From Mycteria americana (taxonomy: Eukaryota; Chordata; Aves; Ciconiiformes; Ciconiidae): a DNA stretch of 64,000 nt. The position numbers were made by a program, and so were the translations under genes. The first letter of the stretch is position 1; the number at the start of each line of letters is the position of its first letter. The DNA lies in contig NC_134373.1 in NCBI RefSeq assembly GCF_035582795.1, forward strand, positions 14,840,001 through 14,904,000, written 5' to 3'. This document shows positions 50,048 to 62,172 of the stretch, piece after piece. The notes under the pieces were generated by a model. The model did no database searches, was not told the DNA's origin, and worked only from the letters and a program-made list of their open reading frames with translations.

Positions 50048-53000
50048 CCGCACCCCACATCTGCGTCCCAATGCGTTCACCCTGCACTGAGCCGGGTGTG
50101 CAGGGGTGCCAGGGGCACGTCAAAAACCCGCACAGGGGGACCATGGTGTTCCCGCTGCTGCCGCGTGTCCCCTCGGGGCGGGGAGCCGGCCGGGGGCTCC
50201 TGCCTGAGCCGTTTGCCACACGTGCAGTCCGTCGCGGGGTGCCCGCAGAGCCGCGCTCCCGATGGCAGCCGGCAGTGCCTGGGCTTTCGTGGCGCTGCCG
50301 GTGAGCCCTAGCCACTTGGCACAGGGCGCCTGGGAAGGGGCCAGGTCTCCGGCTCTTCCTTTCCCTTTTTTTGCGCGGGTGTTTTTTGTTCAGCCCGCAG
50401 CTGGTGCTGCCACAGCTGATCGCGCCCGTCCCTGCCGGCTGCGGAGGGAGAGCCCGTGCAGGGCTCCGGCCCTTGCGGCACATCCCCGGCAAAGGCTTTG
50501 CCACTCGGTGCCCCCAAAACACAACTCCAGCCTTGCTTCTATTTAACTTATTTTGTTAATGAATTGTATTTATCTCCCCGCTTTCCTTCTTTTTTTTAAA
50601 GATATGGTTCCTGGGTGTATATTTTTCCTCTGGAAATGCAAACAAAAGTTTACTTTTAAGACCCTGGCTAACATTTCTGCCCCACATTAGGCAGCTCCAT
50701 CCCCGCCGCCCGTTCACAGCGAATGATGCACCAAGCGCCAGGAGCTGCCTCCTCCATGCAAGGATGCTGGCGAGCAGGTTGCGACTTCCTCACGTGGATG
50801 CAGGGGTTGTCCGGGGCTGCGCCTCCGAAGCCGCTGAAGGCGCGTAGGGCCCCCTGCCCGCGGGGACTGCGGGGCAGGGGCGGCCAGGAGGAGCCGGGCG
50901 CCCAGCTCGTGTCCTGCGGGGGATCAGATCCCGTAGGTGCCTGTGCTCAGAGGAGGCGCAGGGTGCCGAGCCTGGTGCGGGCGCAGGGCTGGCAGCGCTG
51001 TCCGCGTTTGCAGACCGAGCCAAAGTGTATCCTGCCTAGGCTGGATGGGGGCATCAAGAGACGATGTTTTATAATTAGCCTCCTCGTTTGGAAAAGAAGC
51101 GTTTGTTTTTGCCAGAGACAGCGTTATGGTGCAGCTTGGGTTGCCTGACCAGAGGTTTTTAAGACGTGAAAATCCCCGTATACCCAGAGGAGACCTCTGT
51201 GTCCTGCTCGCCTGGTTGGAGGAGCCTGGCGCCCTGCCACTGCCATCCACATTTGTCAGGGCATCCCTCGGGCATCAGGAGGAACGCGGACGAGGTTTGT
51301 TAAAACCTGTGCAAATATTTTCCTAGCCTGCCAAGTCGCCGGGGCAGCTGCGATGAGTCACTGTGGCTGCGTGTTCCTCTGCCCTGCGCTTCGTCAGCGT
51401 TATTTCTCCTTCATCTCCAGTATCTTGGGGAATCATCATCACTTATTCCCGAGTCAGGACGCTGAATCTCTTCTATTCCAGCAACATCACTGCATTCACA
51501 ACCTTGTCATTGTCCCGAGGCTGATAACCTCAGGCAGAGATGTTCATGTTTTAAGTCATTGAGCAATGTCCTGTTTGCGACACTGTGGATATCCAGAAAT
51601 ACAAGATACGGCAGCTCTTTCCATTCTCCCAAATCACCTGCCGAAGCCTCCACCATTCGACCCAGCCTCACCATCCTGCTCAGCCCTTGAAATGGATCCC
51701 GGTTTAGAGCAGCTCGGCTGCAGGTCACGTTACAGCCCCCTCCTCACGTGCCACGGTCTGGCATCGCTGTGCAGCAGGGCCTGCCGGGGGCTGCGGATCG
51801 CTGGTTTAATGGTTTTGTCGTGACACCCAAAGCATTACACCGGCTCGTTCCCCAGTGTGGCAGTGCTCTGTTTTAATGAGCTTTGGAGATTGCATCGGCA
51901 GCGCGGACCCGGCTGTTCGACGGCGGCCAGCAGGGCTAATTAATCTGGTGTGCGGCAGAACCCCGCGCCTGCCTGTGGCCCCGGCTGGGGCAACGCCGAT
52001 AGCACGGCTGGGCTGCGACTGAGACGTGAAACTGCCTTTGGAAGTGCGCTTGAAGGGGCCTGTTCTCACCCAGCTCTCCTCCTTAAACTGAGGCTAACGC
52101 TGTTTCTCATCTCAAAGTCTAACTTCTTCCTTTGTAAAAAGAAAAACAACCCCCACAAAACTATTTTTGAAACAGCGTCCCAGTGAGACTCTGCGACTCG
52201 CTCCGAATGCCACTGGGCCCAGGCGAGGACGCTCCTGGCTGGTACCTGTGCCTGCACCTGGCCTCCGCCGAGCCGGCGGGGCCGAGGCTGGGGCTCCCCA
52301 TCCCAGGGAGATGGGCTAATGCGCTGTGCACCCCCTGCCCCAAAGCCCCGAGCACGCAGCCCTCGGGGGTGCCTGCGGGAAGGGCTGACAGCACGGCTGC
52401 CTTTGCCTTTGGCCGCTCCAGCGCGTTTCCTTCTGTTTCCCCAGCCCTTCGGCGCGTGTCGCTGCTGAAGCTGGAAGGAGCTGCTTGGACGGTACCGAGG
52501 TGTTTGTGTATTTGAAGTTCAGAAAAATGAGAGTTGCTGAGATGGCTTTTCCTCTCCAGAAGGAAAGCCAGAGCCAGGGCTGGGCTTTCCTTCCTCCTCC
52601 TTCCCCCTAAACCAGAACAAAACCGAGTTTTCAGCTGCTTCAGCAGTTAATCACTGCCTGTGTGTCAGAAAGAGCCGTGGAAAACCCCTTTTGCTCCGTA
52701 AAACCGAGCAGCCGCATCCGTCGCCCTCCTCGACACAGCTGTCCTGCTGCGTGTTGGCAGGGAAGTGGCACCTTCCGGGCGCTGGGGTTTTCTTGCGGTG
52801 ACAGCCACGGGCAGCGGCGACAGGGCAGCCCGCGGTGCGAGGCGGCGTGGCTCCCCGGCCCGTCCCCACCCTCAGCCCTCTCCGGGCCGCGAGGGATGGG
52901 TGGCCCCAGCGCGGTGTTTGGCTCGGCCTCGGCACAGGGCAGGCGGTGTTCGGGCAGGGCCCCCGGCGCCCGGGGAGCCACCTGGGCAGAGGGCCGGGCT

Positions 53001-54444
53001 CCCACCGCAGCCCCGCGCGGGAGCAGGAGAGGGCTGCGGCGGGGACGGGTGCGTGCGAGCCCGCGGCTGCCGGTCACCCTGGCTGAAGCGGCGCGCATCA
53101 CCCGTAGGAAGCGCCAGGGCTGGTTTTCTGCACGTTTGCAGGATGTATCCTCATACAGCAAAATAAATAAGTAGATAAATAAGAATTGCCGGGCGAGACG
53201 TGGTGGCAGGGTGCCAGTCCCAGCCCAGCCAATTCATTTGCAGTTCTCATTAATTTGGGCTGACCTTTGCTCACATTTCCACCACAAGCACGTTCAAAAC
53301 AAGGCAGACGTTTAACTTTGTTTTGGGCAATGTTACTCTAATGTGGCTTTTTTCTGCATAGCTCTCTCTTTTATGGTAATCAAATGTACTGCCAACTTTT
53401 CTCTTGCTCTGTACACCAGCGAAGGGAACCAGATGCTTCGTGTTTTCCTCCGAAATGTATCTGAATGTTGTTTTTTGTTTAGCGTTTCGGAGGGAGGGCT
53501 GGCTTACAGACAGCGTTTCGTAAATCCAGCCCTCGCTGCACCCTGTTTCCCAACGCACGGCGGGTCCCGGCTGTGGCTGCCGGCTGGGTTTGCCGTCTCC
53601 CCTCGGCACGTGGGGCAGCAGCCCCTGAGGCGCTGCGGGGCCGATGCCCGGCTGTTCTGGGCCCAGCGGGGCACGGCTGCCACCGAGGGACACCCCGCGG
53701 GAGGGGTCCCTGGTGGCGTGGGGCAAAAGGTGTGGGGCTGGGCAGGTCCATCCCGCCGCCTTCTTGCACCAGAGAGCATCCGCAGCCTGGCCGCGTTGTG
53801 CAAGCGGCCGTGGCTCTCGGGGAAGCTCTGGGTCAGCCCAGAGCCACGTCTCTGGGGAGCCGACCCCCAGTTCCGAGCGGGTTGTGCTGCTCAGGGGGAG
53901 CAGCATGTGTGGAGTTGCCTGGCGAGTGCTGGTCTGCCTCTGGAAACGGAGGGGTTTCTCTCCGGCACGCCCGAGGACGCTGGGGTTGTATGGGGCTCCC
54001 TGCGCCCACCCCTGCGTGCTGGGTGGTTTAAAGCTGGTGCTCGGCATGGTAGGGGCTGCTCCTCCTTATACCCACCCAGAGTCTACGCTGTTGAAGCCCA
54101 CCCAATGGCTTCTTGCTGAGCAAGAAAAACAAGCAGTCGCAAGCCAGGTTGTCAAAAATACCTGTGCCACTGGGGCACTTCTGGCCATTTTTAATAATTT
54201 CTCTCCTGTACCTCCATCTGAACTTCTGCTGCTATTTTTATAATCGCTTCTCTGCTTTCAACTCCTTATCTTCTTTAGCTTTCCCTCTCCTTTTCACTCT
54301 TTATGCCCTAAAATCTTTTCATCGCCTTCTTTTTTTTTTTTTTCTTTTTGGGTCTGATTGGCCTTTATTTCTTCTCCTCTGCCGGATTTATGTGAGTTGT
54401 CAAGTCCAGCAGCCGTTTGTCTCTGCCTGATGACAGACTTGCCT

Positions 54445-54458
54445 CCCCCCCCCCCCCC
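54445..54458 (+). repeat. C14 homopolymer
   Basis: Run of 14 C between GCCT and AAATCAG. Length is prone to sequencing and assembly error. Confidence 0.85.
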
Positions 54459-56639
54459 AAATCAGATTCATGGCTGTTCTTTAAGGCCCTTTAATATTTT
54501 AATGCTCCGACTATAAATTTCATTTTCTTTAAGCTTCAATCCTTCTGCGGGCCTTCCCGCGGCTGGGCTGGCGGCTGCCCCCCGCTCCCCGGCGTGATTT
54601 GCGGCATGTCGCAGGCGGCGTTTGGGGCGGCTTTGCTCCGTGCACGGGAGCGGAGGGCAGGGGAGGGGAGCGTGGCAGGAATTCGCTTTTCCTTAAGCTC
54701 AGACGATTCTTCAAAACTTGACGGGAATTGACTTTTTTTTTTTTGCTTCCAAGCCGTGATTTGTTGTGGGCTTGTTGTGCTTTTTTATTAAAATGCTCTC
54801 ATGGAGTGCTTAAAAAGGTTGGCTTTACGGAGCCCCAGCTTCCTTCTTTAATAAATGCAGCCTCGGCTTACAGTTTTTCCCTCTGATGTGTCAGCTGGGG
54901 GACTTGCTCTCCATCTCAAATGCACCCAGACTGCTTAAATCATCCTTATTTCTCTCGGAGGGAGAGAGACTTTTTGCTCTCTGAAACTTTTCACACCCTA
55001 AGTTAATAAAACTTCTCTGCTGAAAGGGATGGATGTGACACCGTGCTGAGGATTTCATGGCCGAGCGCTGGATTATTGCTGCGGTGTAAAGGGCTCCCCA
55101 GCTCTGGTAAGCACATTGAATGTCTGCTTAAAATATGAGGTTGACATTCATTTGGCAACGGCTGTCCCTGAAGGAAGGCTGCTGGAACAGCTTCCCACCT
55201 TTGCTGCGGCAGAGCAGGACCCCTCCGGGAAGGGCTTCCCCAGGGGCAGCACAGCCCAGGGCTGCCTCCGCGTTGTCCAGCCCGGCCCGCCGGCGAGGTG
55301 GTGGGGCGAGAGAAGAGCTGCCCTGTCCCTCTGCCGAAGGCCGCTCCGCTTGGGAGCGTGCTTCCAGGGCTGCCAAGCAGGCCGGGCTTGCGGCCAGGGC
55401 AGAGTTACTCTCTCTGTAAACCCAAGAGACCAGGAGGGCAAAAATAGTGCTAGAAATTCTGACGGCGTTTGTAAAGAAGTCAGGCAACTCCGTTATTAAG
55501 CGTGAGATTGGCAGCTGATCCGAAGGGTGACAAAGCAGCCCCGCACCGTGCCAGGAGGGACCTGATAGGAAATCATCAGCCACATCTGGGACAGCTATTT
55601 CCTCTGGGCTTGTAAACATTTAACCGAGGAAACGTTAGCGAAGTCCTTTGCAGCGAACGGTCCTGAGCCGCCAGCCCACGCTGGCTCATCCCGCCGCCCT
55701 CCACCCACCGCAGCGGCACAAGGAAGCAGGGCTGTATTTCTTCCCGTGATTTTTGGCACCCAGGCCAAGGCAGGGGTAGAGCTGCTGAGTGTTTAATTCA
55801 GTGCTTTCCATTTCAGATATTAGTGGTGCGACTGAGTTATGATACAGGAGCCTAGAGAGGAGTCATTCCCTCTCAACACATTACGGATTAGTTATTTTCC
55901 TATTAAACTGCTTTAGTCATGGTGAGTTTGTTGCCTTAAATGGGTCGCTGTGTGTAACAAGCATGGATAGGAAAGCTTAATCCTACCTGATCAGCGCGAG
56001 TGACAGTACGGACCTGTTGAATTCAATGCAAATTTTGCCATGAGCGCGTACTGACCAAAACGCGGGGTCCCCTCCGTATTTACAGCCACAGGGCTGTGCT
56101 GAGCGCCCACCGTAGCAGCCAGAGGCTGCGAGGACGTGGCATGGGCACGGCAGGGGTGGCACCGGCTGCAGCGGGGTCCCCGGCGCTCGGCTCGCCGGGA
56201 GTCAGGGCTTGGGCGTTCACCATCGCCCCTCACGTTTGGGCGGGTTTGGCCCATCTGGGGTGTAAAGTTGGGAGGAGTGAACTACGTCAGTGCAGCTACA
56301 GTAAAGAGTGCAGTCAGACTTCCCCAGGGAGGGCAGCGGGAGCAGCCTGGTGAGAGAAGGTGCCTTTATGGGTGCCAGTCGTCGTGGTCTGAGCGTAGGG
56401 AGCCTGGCAGATACGGAGGTGTAAAGGCAACATGCTGCAATGAGCGGGCTCCCCGTGGTCCCTGCGGGGAGGGGATGTGAGCACCAGCCTCCGTCCTGCC
56501 TGCCAAAGTCACTGTCCACGGCAAAGCCGGCACCGGGCTTTGCTCAGTCCCTTTGGACGGCTGGTGATAGCACCAGGCTCCAGGAGACAGAGGAGCTCTT
56601 CAGAGAGAGACAGAGGAGAGAGAGGCGACGGGAGGCTCC

Positions 56640-56960
56640 ACTTGCACCTGCCTGCAATTAATTAATTACGAATCCACTCATTAGCTCAGCCCCATGGCTC
56701 CCCCTCACTGCCGAGCCCCCAGCTGTCCAGAGAGCAAGTCATTATTTGAAAAGATTTCCCATTAAACCTGAAAGCAAAGGAATATTTCAAAGAAGAAGGG
56801 GTGAGAGAGACAGCGAGGGTGCGTGCACGATTGCAATCAGCTCTCGAGGACGTGCTGGAGCGGCTGGATCCCCCTCTTGGAGCAGGCTGAGAATGGAGAA
56901 ATCGATTTCATTAGCCCGCTCAGCCGCTGATTACTCTTGTGCCACATGAAAGGCCCTGCG
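56640..56960. promoter_or_regulatory. Candidate conserved noncoding element
   Basis: AT-rich patches carry CAATTAATTAATTACGAAT (about 56,655-56,673), CATTAGCTCA, AAATCGATTTCATTAGC and GATTACTC. Homeodomain-type cores are dense. It lies about 2 kb past the NRP2 mRNA end. Function is inference. Confidence 0.3.
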
Positions 56961-58694
56961 GCCCCCCACGCTCCAGCCTCCGCTGGTGGTGGGTACCTGC
57001 GTGGGCACGGCAAATGCAGGCGGGCACCCCCCCGGTTCCACCCCACCCTGCCGGCCGCAGAGCAGCCCACCCAAATGCAATCCCAGCTCGTGCTAAAAAC
57101 CCCTAAAGATTTCAGTTTCCTGAAGTGGGTGCCGGCCTTGCCTTCGTGCCCCGGTGGCAGCTGCAACCCCGCTATCAGGCTTTTAACCCAGCCGGTACAC
57201 GCATCTGCTTCGCCACCCATTTTTCTATTACCTGCTTTCCGCTCCTCGCTTTAGCGGAGGCGCCTCTTTAACCGCAGTGATTTACAGGCAGTGTTACGGC
57301 AGGACAGGTCTGACACTGATTGAGTCGCTTATCTGCCGTCTCCGTCCTGCTCGCTGACAGCCTCTCCCCCAGGTATCAATCTGCACCTCAATTCTTTATT
57401 CCTGGGTGAGGCGAGAGCTGTCAAGGTTGCAGCTACACTGTCATCTTCATCTAAGCTGCCAGCTGCCCTTCATTGCTTAAAGACCCTCTTTAACACACGC
57501 GCGCTTTGGGAGGGGGCCACCGCGTTGGAGGTAAGGAGATGGCAGCAAAATTTCATTTGCTCTGGAGCTACCTGGGGCTTGATGGATTGGCTCTCGTTTG
57601 TCAGGGTGCCCGTAAATAAACAAGTTTCCGTGCTGCAGGTTCAGCCCCACTGCTTCTCCGGCCGGCTCCCTGCAGCCCTGCACTGGCTCCCAGCCGGCCG
57701 GTGCAGGAGAGCGGCAGGGTGCTGGGACCCCTGCGAGATGCGAGGCTCACCCTGGCCTGGGGCCACCGTCAGGGTGGTGGGACAGGGTGGAGAAAGTGTG
57801 GAGAAGACAAGTGTGTGGCGGCAGGCTTGGCTTTGGGGTTTGCCGCGAGTCCCTGCTGTCGGATGCCTCTTGTGACACCCAAGGATGTGGCTGAAGTCAA
57901 ACCACAGAGGACCGTCCTGGTCCGGTCACTGCCCGCCATCGCAGGGCCGTGGGACCAGGACAGGGGCGTGCTGGCACCTGGCAACTGCACTCCGGTGAGG
58001 TGGCCAGGCTGGGACAGCCTGGCCCCCCTGCACGCCCCTGCGGCTGGCTGGAGGGAGCAGAGAGGGCACAGGTCGCTCCCTGTGTGGTGCCTGCGCCGCC
58101 GCGCTCTGCGTCACCCCCAGCCCCACGTGCAGCCAGGGTGTTGTCCCCACAGTGTCCCCCCCAACCCTCATCCCCCTGGCTGCCGTCACCGCCTTATGCG
58201 GCTGCACTGCAAAGCCTTGACTGCACCTTTCCGCTCAGCACCGAGCCCTCTTAGTCCTAAATGGTGTTGTTCTTAGCCTAAAACCGCACTCGTCTCTGGG
58301 ATCACCGGCAGCGCTGGGCAGCGGCGCAGGGTGGCAGGAAGGGACCTGCGTCCGCTCTTGGCTTTGTGCTCGGGTGCTGCTCTTGGGCCAGAGCAGCTTC
58401 CAGCCGTGCCTGGCTGCGGGAGGAGAGGCCGTGTCCCAGCAGGGACGCGTGTGTGCGCAGGGCCTGCGTTACAGCCCCGCATCACCTCGGGGTGACGGGC
58501 AGCCCGGGGTGACCTCCCCAGGGGGACGGGCAGCACGCAGCAAAGGAGGGCGGTGGGCACGGCCCCACATGCCTCCAGCCGTGACTCAGTTTCCCTGGGG
58601 GTTTCTGGCTGCCCATAACCCTCTCAGTTTGGTTTTCTTGTTGTTGCTCCTTCATAAATAAAAAAGCCACTGAAACATAATCTCTACCATAATG

Positions 58695-58700
58695 TTTATT
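58695..58700 (-). terminator. NRP2: NRP2 polyadenylation signal (AATAAA on minus strand)
   Basis: TTTATT on the plus strand. On the minus strand the context is TTTAATAAACATTATGG, followed by a U/G-containing stretch. Best candidate for the NRP2 transcript end. Confidence 0.65.
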
Positions 58701-58749
58701 AAATAGTAATTTTAAAAGGTTTTTATACAAATCATATAAACACAGTTTG

Positions 58750-58751
<2 letters not shown>

Positions 58752-58780
<29 letters not shown>
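58752..58780 (-). repeat. A29 homopolymer in NRP2 3'UTR (T29 on plus strand)
   Basis: 29 consecutive T on the plus strand, so A29 in the NRP2 message, about 50 bases upstream of the poly(A) signal. Confidence 0.9.
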
Positions 58781-58784
<4 letters not shown>

Positions 58785-61700
58785 CGAAGAATCACAGTAA
58801 AAGCTCTTTAAGTCCATAAGTCCTGGCTCAGCCAGTGAACGGTCAAATACCTTGAACTGCAAACCCTGGAGAAGTTCCATTTCTGCATATAATTTCTGAA
58901 TGGTTAATTCCCATGCTCACCCCCGGCACCTTCACACCAAATGAAATCACCCAGCACTACGGCCTGCCCGGTAGCAACATGTCCTCGCCATGGGAAGGGT
59001 GTGGAGGCAACAGCCCATTTCAGCAACGGCATTAACACCAGTTTCTTTTTTTTTTTCTTTTCTGAATTTCACGGAGGGAATTGCGATCAGCAAACCTAAC
59101 CTATTTGCAGCGGAGGATGCAATGAATTGAATGCACAGACGACTTTTTTTTTTCCCTGTTGAAGTTACAATCAAACACAGTTTTCTGCAGAACAGTAAAG
59201 CACCCAGCAGAGGTAAGTGAGGTATCGGCTTTGCAGCATTATTGGCCTGCTCCCGCCCGGCAAGCGCACGCGCGTGGGCCCTGCCCCATCTGGAAGGGGC
59301 AAGTGGGACACGCAGGGCGGACGCTTCGCTGGGCCCATGCCAAGTTAGTGCCAAGATCAGCAGTACTCTCCTGCCCCAGATCAAGAGATATATTAACACG
59401 AGTCAGTCCCACGGAATAAGTCACATACACGACACATACAGAGAATTCACGTGCGTGTGCAAACACACTATTTCGGAATATATGTATATACGAACTCTTC
59501 TCTCTGTACGCCTACTAGACACCATAACGTCACCTTTTTAATTATATATTTTCACCTATTGTTTGCCTAACTCGACTTTTCTACTGTATGGTCCTTTTCC
59601 ATTCATCCTTCCCCTCACCTGTGATTTGAAGGGGATAAAATCATCGAGCAGCAGCAATCCAGCTTTGAAACGGTCTGGTACATTTCCTCTTACTGCCTCT
59701 GTTTCTTTTGTACAGTAAAATAACACCCCCGGGGCATTTGTCCACGAAGAATGCCAAAAGAAATAAGGTGATTTGAAAGGAGAATCTAAGATACGTTTAC
59801 TGCCATTTCTGTTGGGCGCACAGTGTGAATTAAAGACGTGAAGGCCTTTGTGTGTGCGCGTCTCTGCGTGCGCATGTATGAACCGTGGATGTCTCGATGA
59901 CACAGCTGCTGGTATCTGCTTCCTCAGTAACACATGCGTCTTTCTCACAGTGGAGAAGTCTTTTTTTTTTTTCCCCTAAAAACTTACTGTCTGATGGAGC
60001 TTTTCATGAAACACTAGACAAATGTTCCTATTCCCGCTGCACTGAGGAGCAGCTGTGGCACTGTCCATGCTCATCTCCTCTCCAGATGTTGCTCGTCTCC
60101 CCGAACACCTGGCCTCCTGCAGGATGTGTTTGCAGGGGCTGTGCAAACTGAGCTTCACAGCACATCACACCTTCGGCGCTCTGTGGTTAGTGAGGAAAAA
60201 AATCTATCCCTAACCCAAACTATTTGCTAGGCAAAATGTAAAATCAGGACGTGTCGGGTATTTCCAAAGAGCCCCTGGAAAAGCAAACCCAGTGTGCTGG
60301 AAAGGTTTCTTGCTTACAGATGTGCAAGCTGATAGGGGCGATCCATCTGCACTGAATTGGAAATGAAGGCATTGGTTTGGGGCCCAGCATTTGAACTCTT
60401 TTGCTCCATTAAATTGTTTTCATAACACTCCTCTCCCACGGCACAGTGGTAAGTGGAGAGGTATCAGCTGCCAGACAATGTAGCCAGACCACTTGAAAGT
60501 AGAAGGACCAGGCTTCTTCAGCCGGGCTCTACCTGGTAGAGAGCGGTGAAGAAGAGCGTTTTGCTGGGGAAGGATGAAGGCCTCACTTGTTGTTTGATAC
60601 AGCACTGATCATCAGATGGAGGAAAAATACTTCTTCTAAGGCACTTGTTCAAAGTAAACCAAAACACAGCTCATAAATAAAACTTCGGGTTTTTGCTGCT
60701 GGCCAGGAGCAGCGCAGCTTTGCTCCGAAGGGGATACGAGGGCAGCCGTTTGGTCCATCGGTGCTGACAGTGCCAGCTCGCACCCCCCGGCTCCAGGGAG
60801 AAGGGGAGCACCGCCAAGGCGAGGGGGGCCGGTGGGTGCCACGGCTGGGCTGCCAGGGCTGTGGGCACGGCTCCAGCCTCCTTCCCTGTTCATTTTCCCT
60901 CCCTGGCACTTTGGAGAGGCCTTGGCGCTGTGCCTCAAGTCAAACCCCGAGTGAAGCCCCCTTCCCAAAGCCGTGGCCTGAGCGCCAGGAGCCTGACAGG
61001 CTCTATCTTTTGTTTGCTGCAATTTTCTCATTATAGCAAAAAAAAGAAAAAAACCAAACAGGGCAAGATCAAGTGGGGGGGGAGGTTCAAAGACAGGCCT
61101 TCCTGATGAAGGCCTCAGCTGTTGCAATCCAAGATCTGGATTTAATAAATGGCTCTTATTCACAAATCACTTTAAGGCTCTTCAGCTTCTCTCAAAGAGG
61201 TGCTTCTACACATAGGGTTTCCTTTCTAGTTTATTTCTTAATGACTTCAGAAAGCGCTGTTGTTACCATCAACACTAAAGCCAGTATCCCACCTTTCCCC
61301 CCTACCAGGAGAAGGAAAGTTGAAGGTAACAACATGCTTCCATTTTCAGGACTGCAAACTGCACCTTCCTGGACTTAATGTGAAGTACACAAATCCCTAC
61401 AGCCAAAAAGGTATCTGGACGGGGTCTAAAATGGACAGGGTCTCCATGTGTGTGTGTTATTTCTAAAGACAGGGTGGCTGAAGAAATCCCTCAGCCTTCT
61501 CAGCAACTCACCAGAGAAACGCGGTGGGAAATAACAATCAACAAGTTTCTCACATCCAAAAGGTAAACCAGTCTCCCTTGCCATGTCCCAGCCACTTGCA
61601 TCAGCAGAAAATGAAGATGAACCAACAAACAAGGGTCCCGGTCCCCCCTTGCCCAGCACAGTCCAGTTTGCGGGAGTGCCTGCTCGGTCCTGGCAGAGTG

Positions 61701-61867
61701 CGACCCGCTGGCGGGACCCGGCAGCAGGAGCAGTGCCTCCCCTTGCTCCTCCCGCGCCCCTCGTTCCCCGTTATGGCATTCAGTTCCCATAGAAAACAGC
61801 AAAAAAAGTAACCCCTGCCAGCCCACCTCACCGGGCGCAACACTGAGGGTGATCCCCAGGGCACCCA

Positions 61868-62172
61868 TCAGGCCTCTGAGCAGCACTTCTGGTGGTTCAT
61901 CTTGACCTTGTGCTTGATGCCGTCGTACAGCTCAAAGTTGTAGTTCTCCAGCGTGGTGGAGCTCCGTGAGGACAGCCCGGCGTACGAGCACGTGCAGTAG
62001 AGGAGCAAACCGGCGCAGATGGCCCCAAGGAGGACACCGAGGGAGCTCATTGCTATGATGGTCACCAGGATGGGATCCAGGGTGTAGAGCCAGCTTTTTT
62101 CTTTGTCCAGCTTCGGGGTTCCTGGAGAGTTAGTAGAGAACAGTGTGTCGTTCCTATCCGATCCAAAGTAAT
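61868..62172 (-). CDS. NRP2: NRP2 terminal coding exon (transmembrane and tail)
   Basis: On the minus strand the acceptor CACTGCAG ends at 62,173 and the exon begins ATTACTTTGG. The G from 62,795 plus AT makes Asp, giving DDPDYFGSDRNDT. TGA stop at 61,870-61,868. It encodes 100 residues after the split codon. Confidence 0.95.

Larger units (their letters stand above)
47896..58679. other. Intergenic DNA downstream of NRP2, no gene supported
   Basis: GC-rich DNA with AT-rich islands at about 48,080-48,300, 48,680-48,970, 54,100-55,140, 55,780-56,060 and 56,640-56,960. No exon of a known protein is recognised on either strand, and no RNA gene. A purine-rich AG tract lies at about 56,575-56,640. 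Confidence 0.5.
58680..61867 (-). other. NRP2: NRP2 3' untranslated region (about 3.2 kb)
   Basis: Runs from the stop codon at 61,868 leftward to the minus-strand AATAAA at 58,700-58,695. The distal end, read on the minus strand, is A/U-rich with an A29 tract, as expected of an mRNA tail region. The size is near the roughly 3 kb I recall for vertebrate NRP2 a-type messages. A second minus-strand AATAAA at 61,235-61,230 could produce a short 3'UTR of about 650 bases. Open frames within it are not coding. Confidence 0.7.

Noticed and set aside
49902..50522. 206-codon minus-strand frame with RAVPC repeats
   Set aside because: The repeat peptide is only the translation of the CGGCA microsatellite.
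53271..54119. Pair of 258-codon open frames on opposite strands
   Set aside because: Mirror frames in GC-rich DNA with no family match and no transcript signals.
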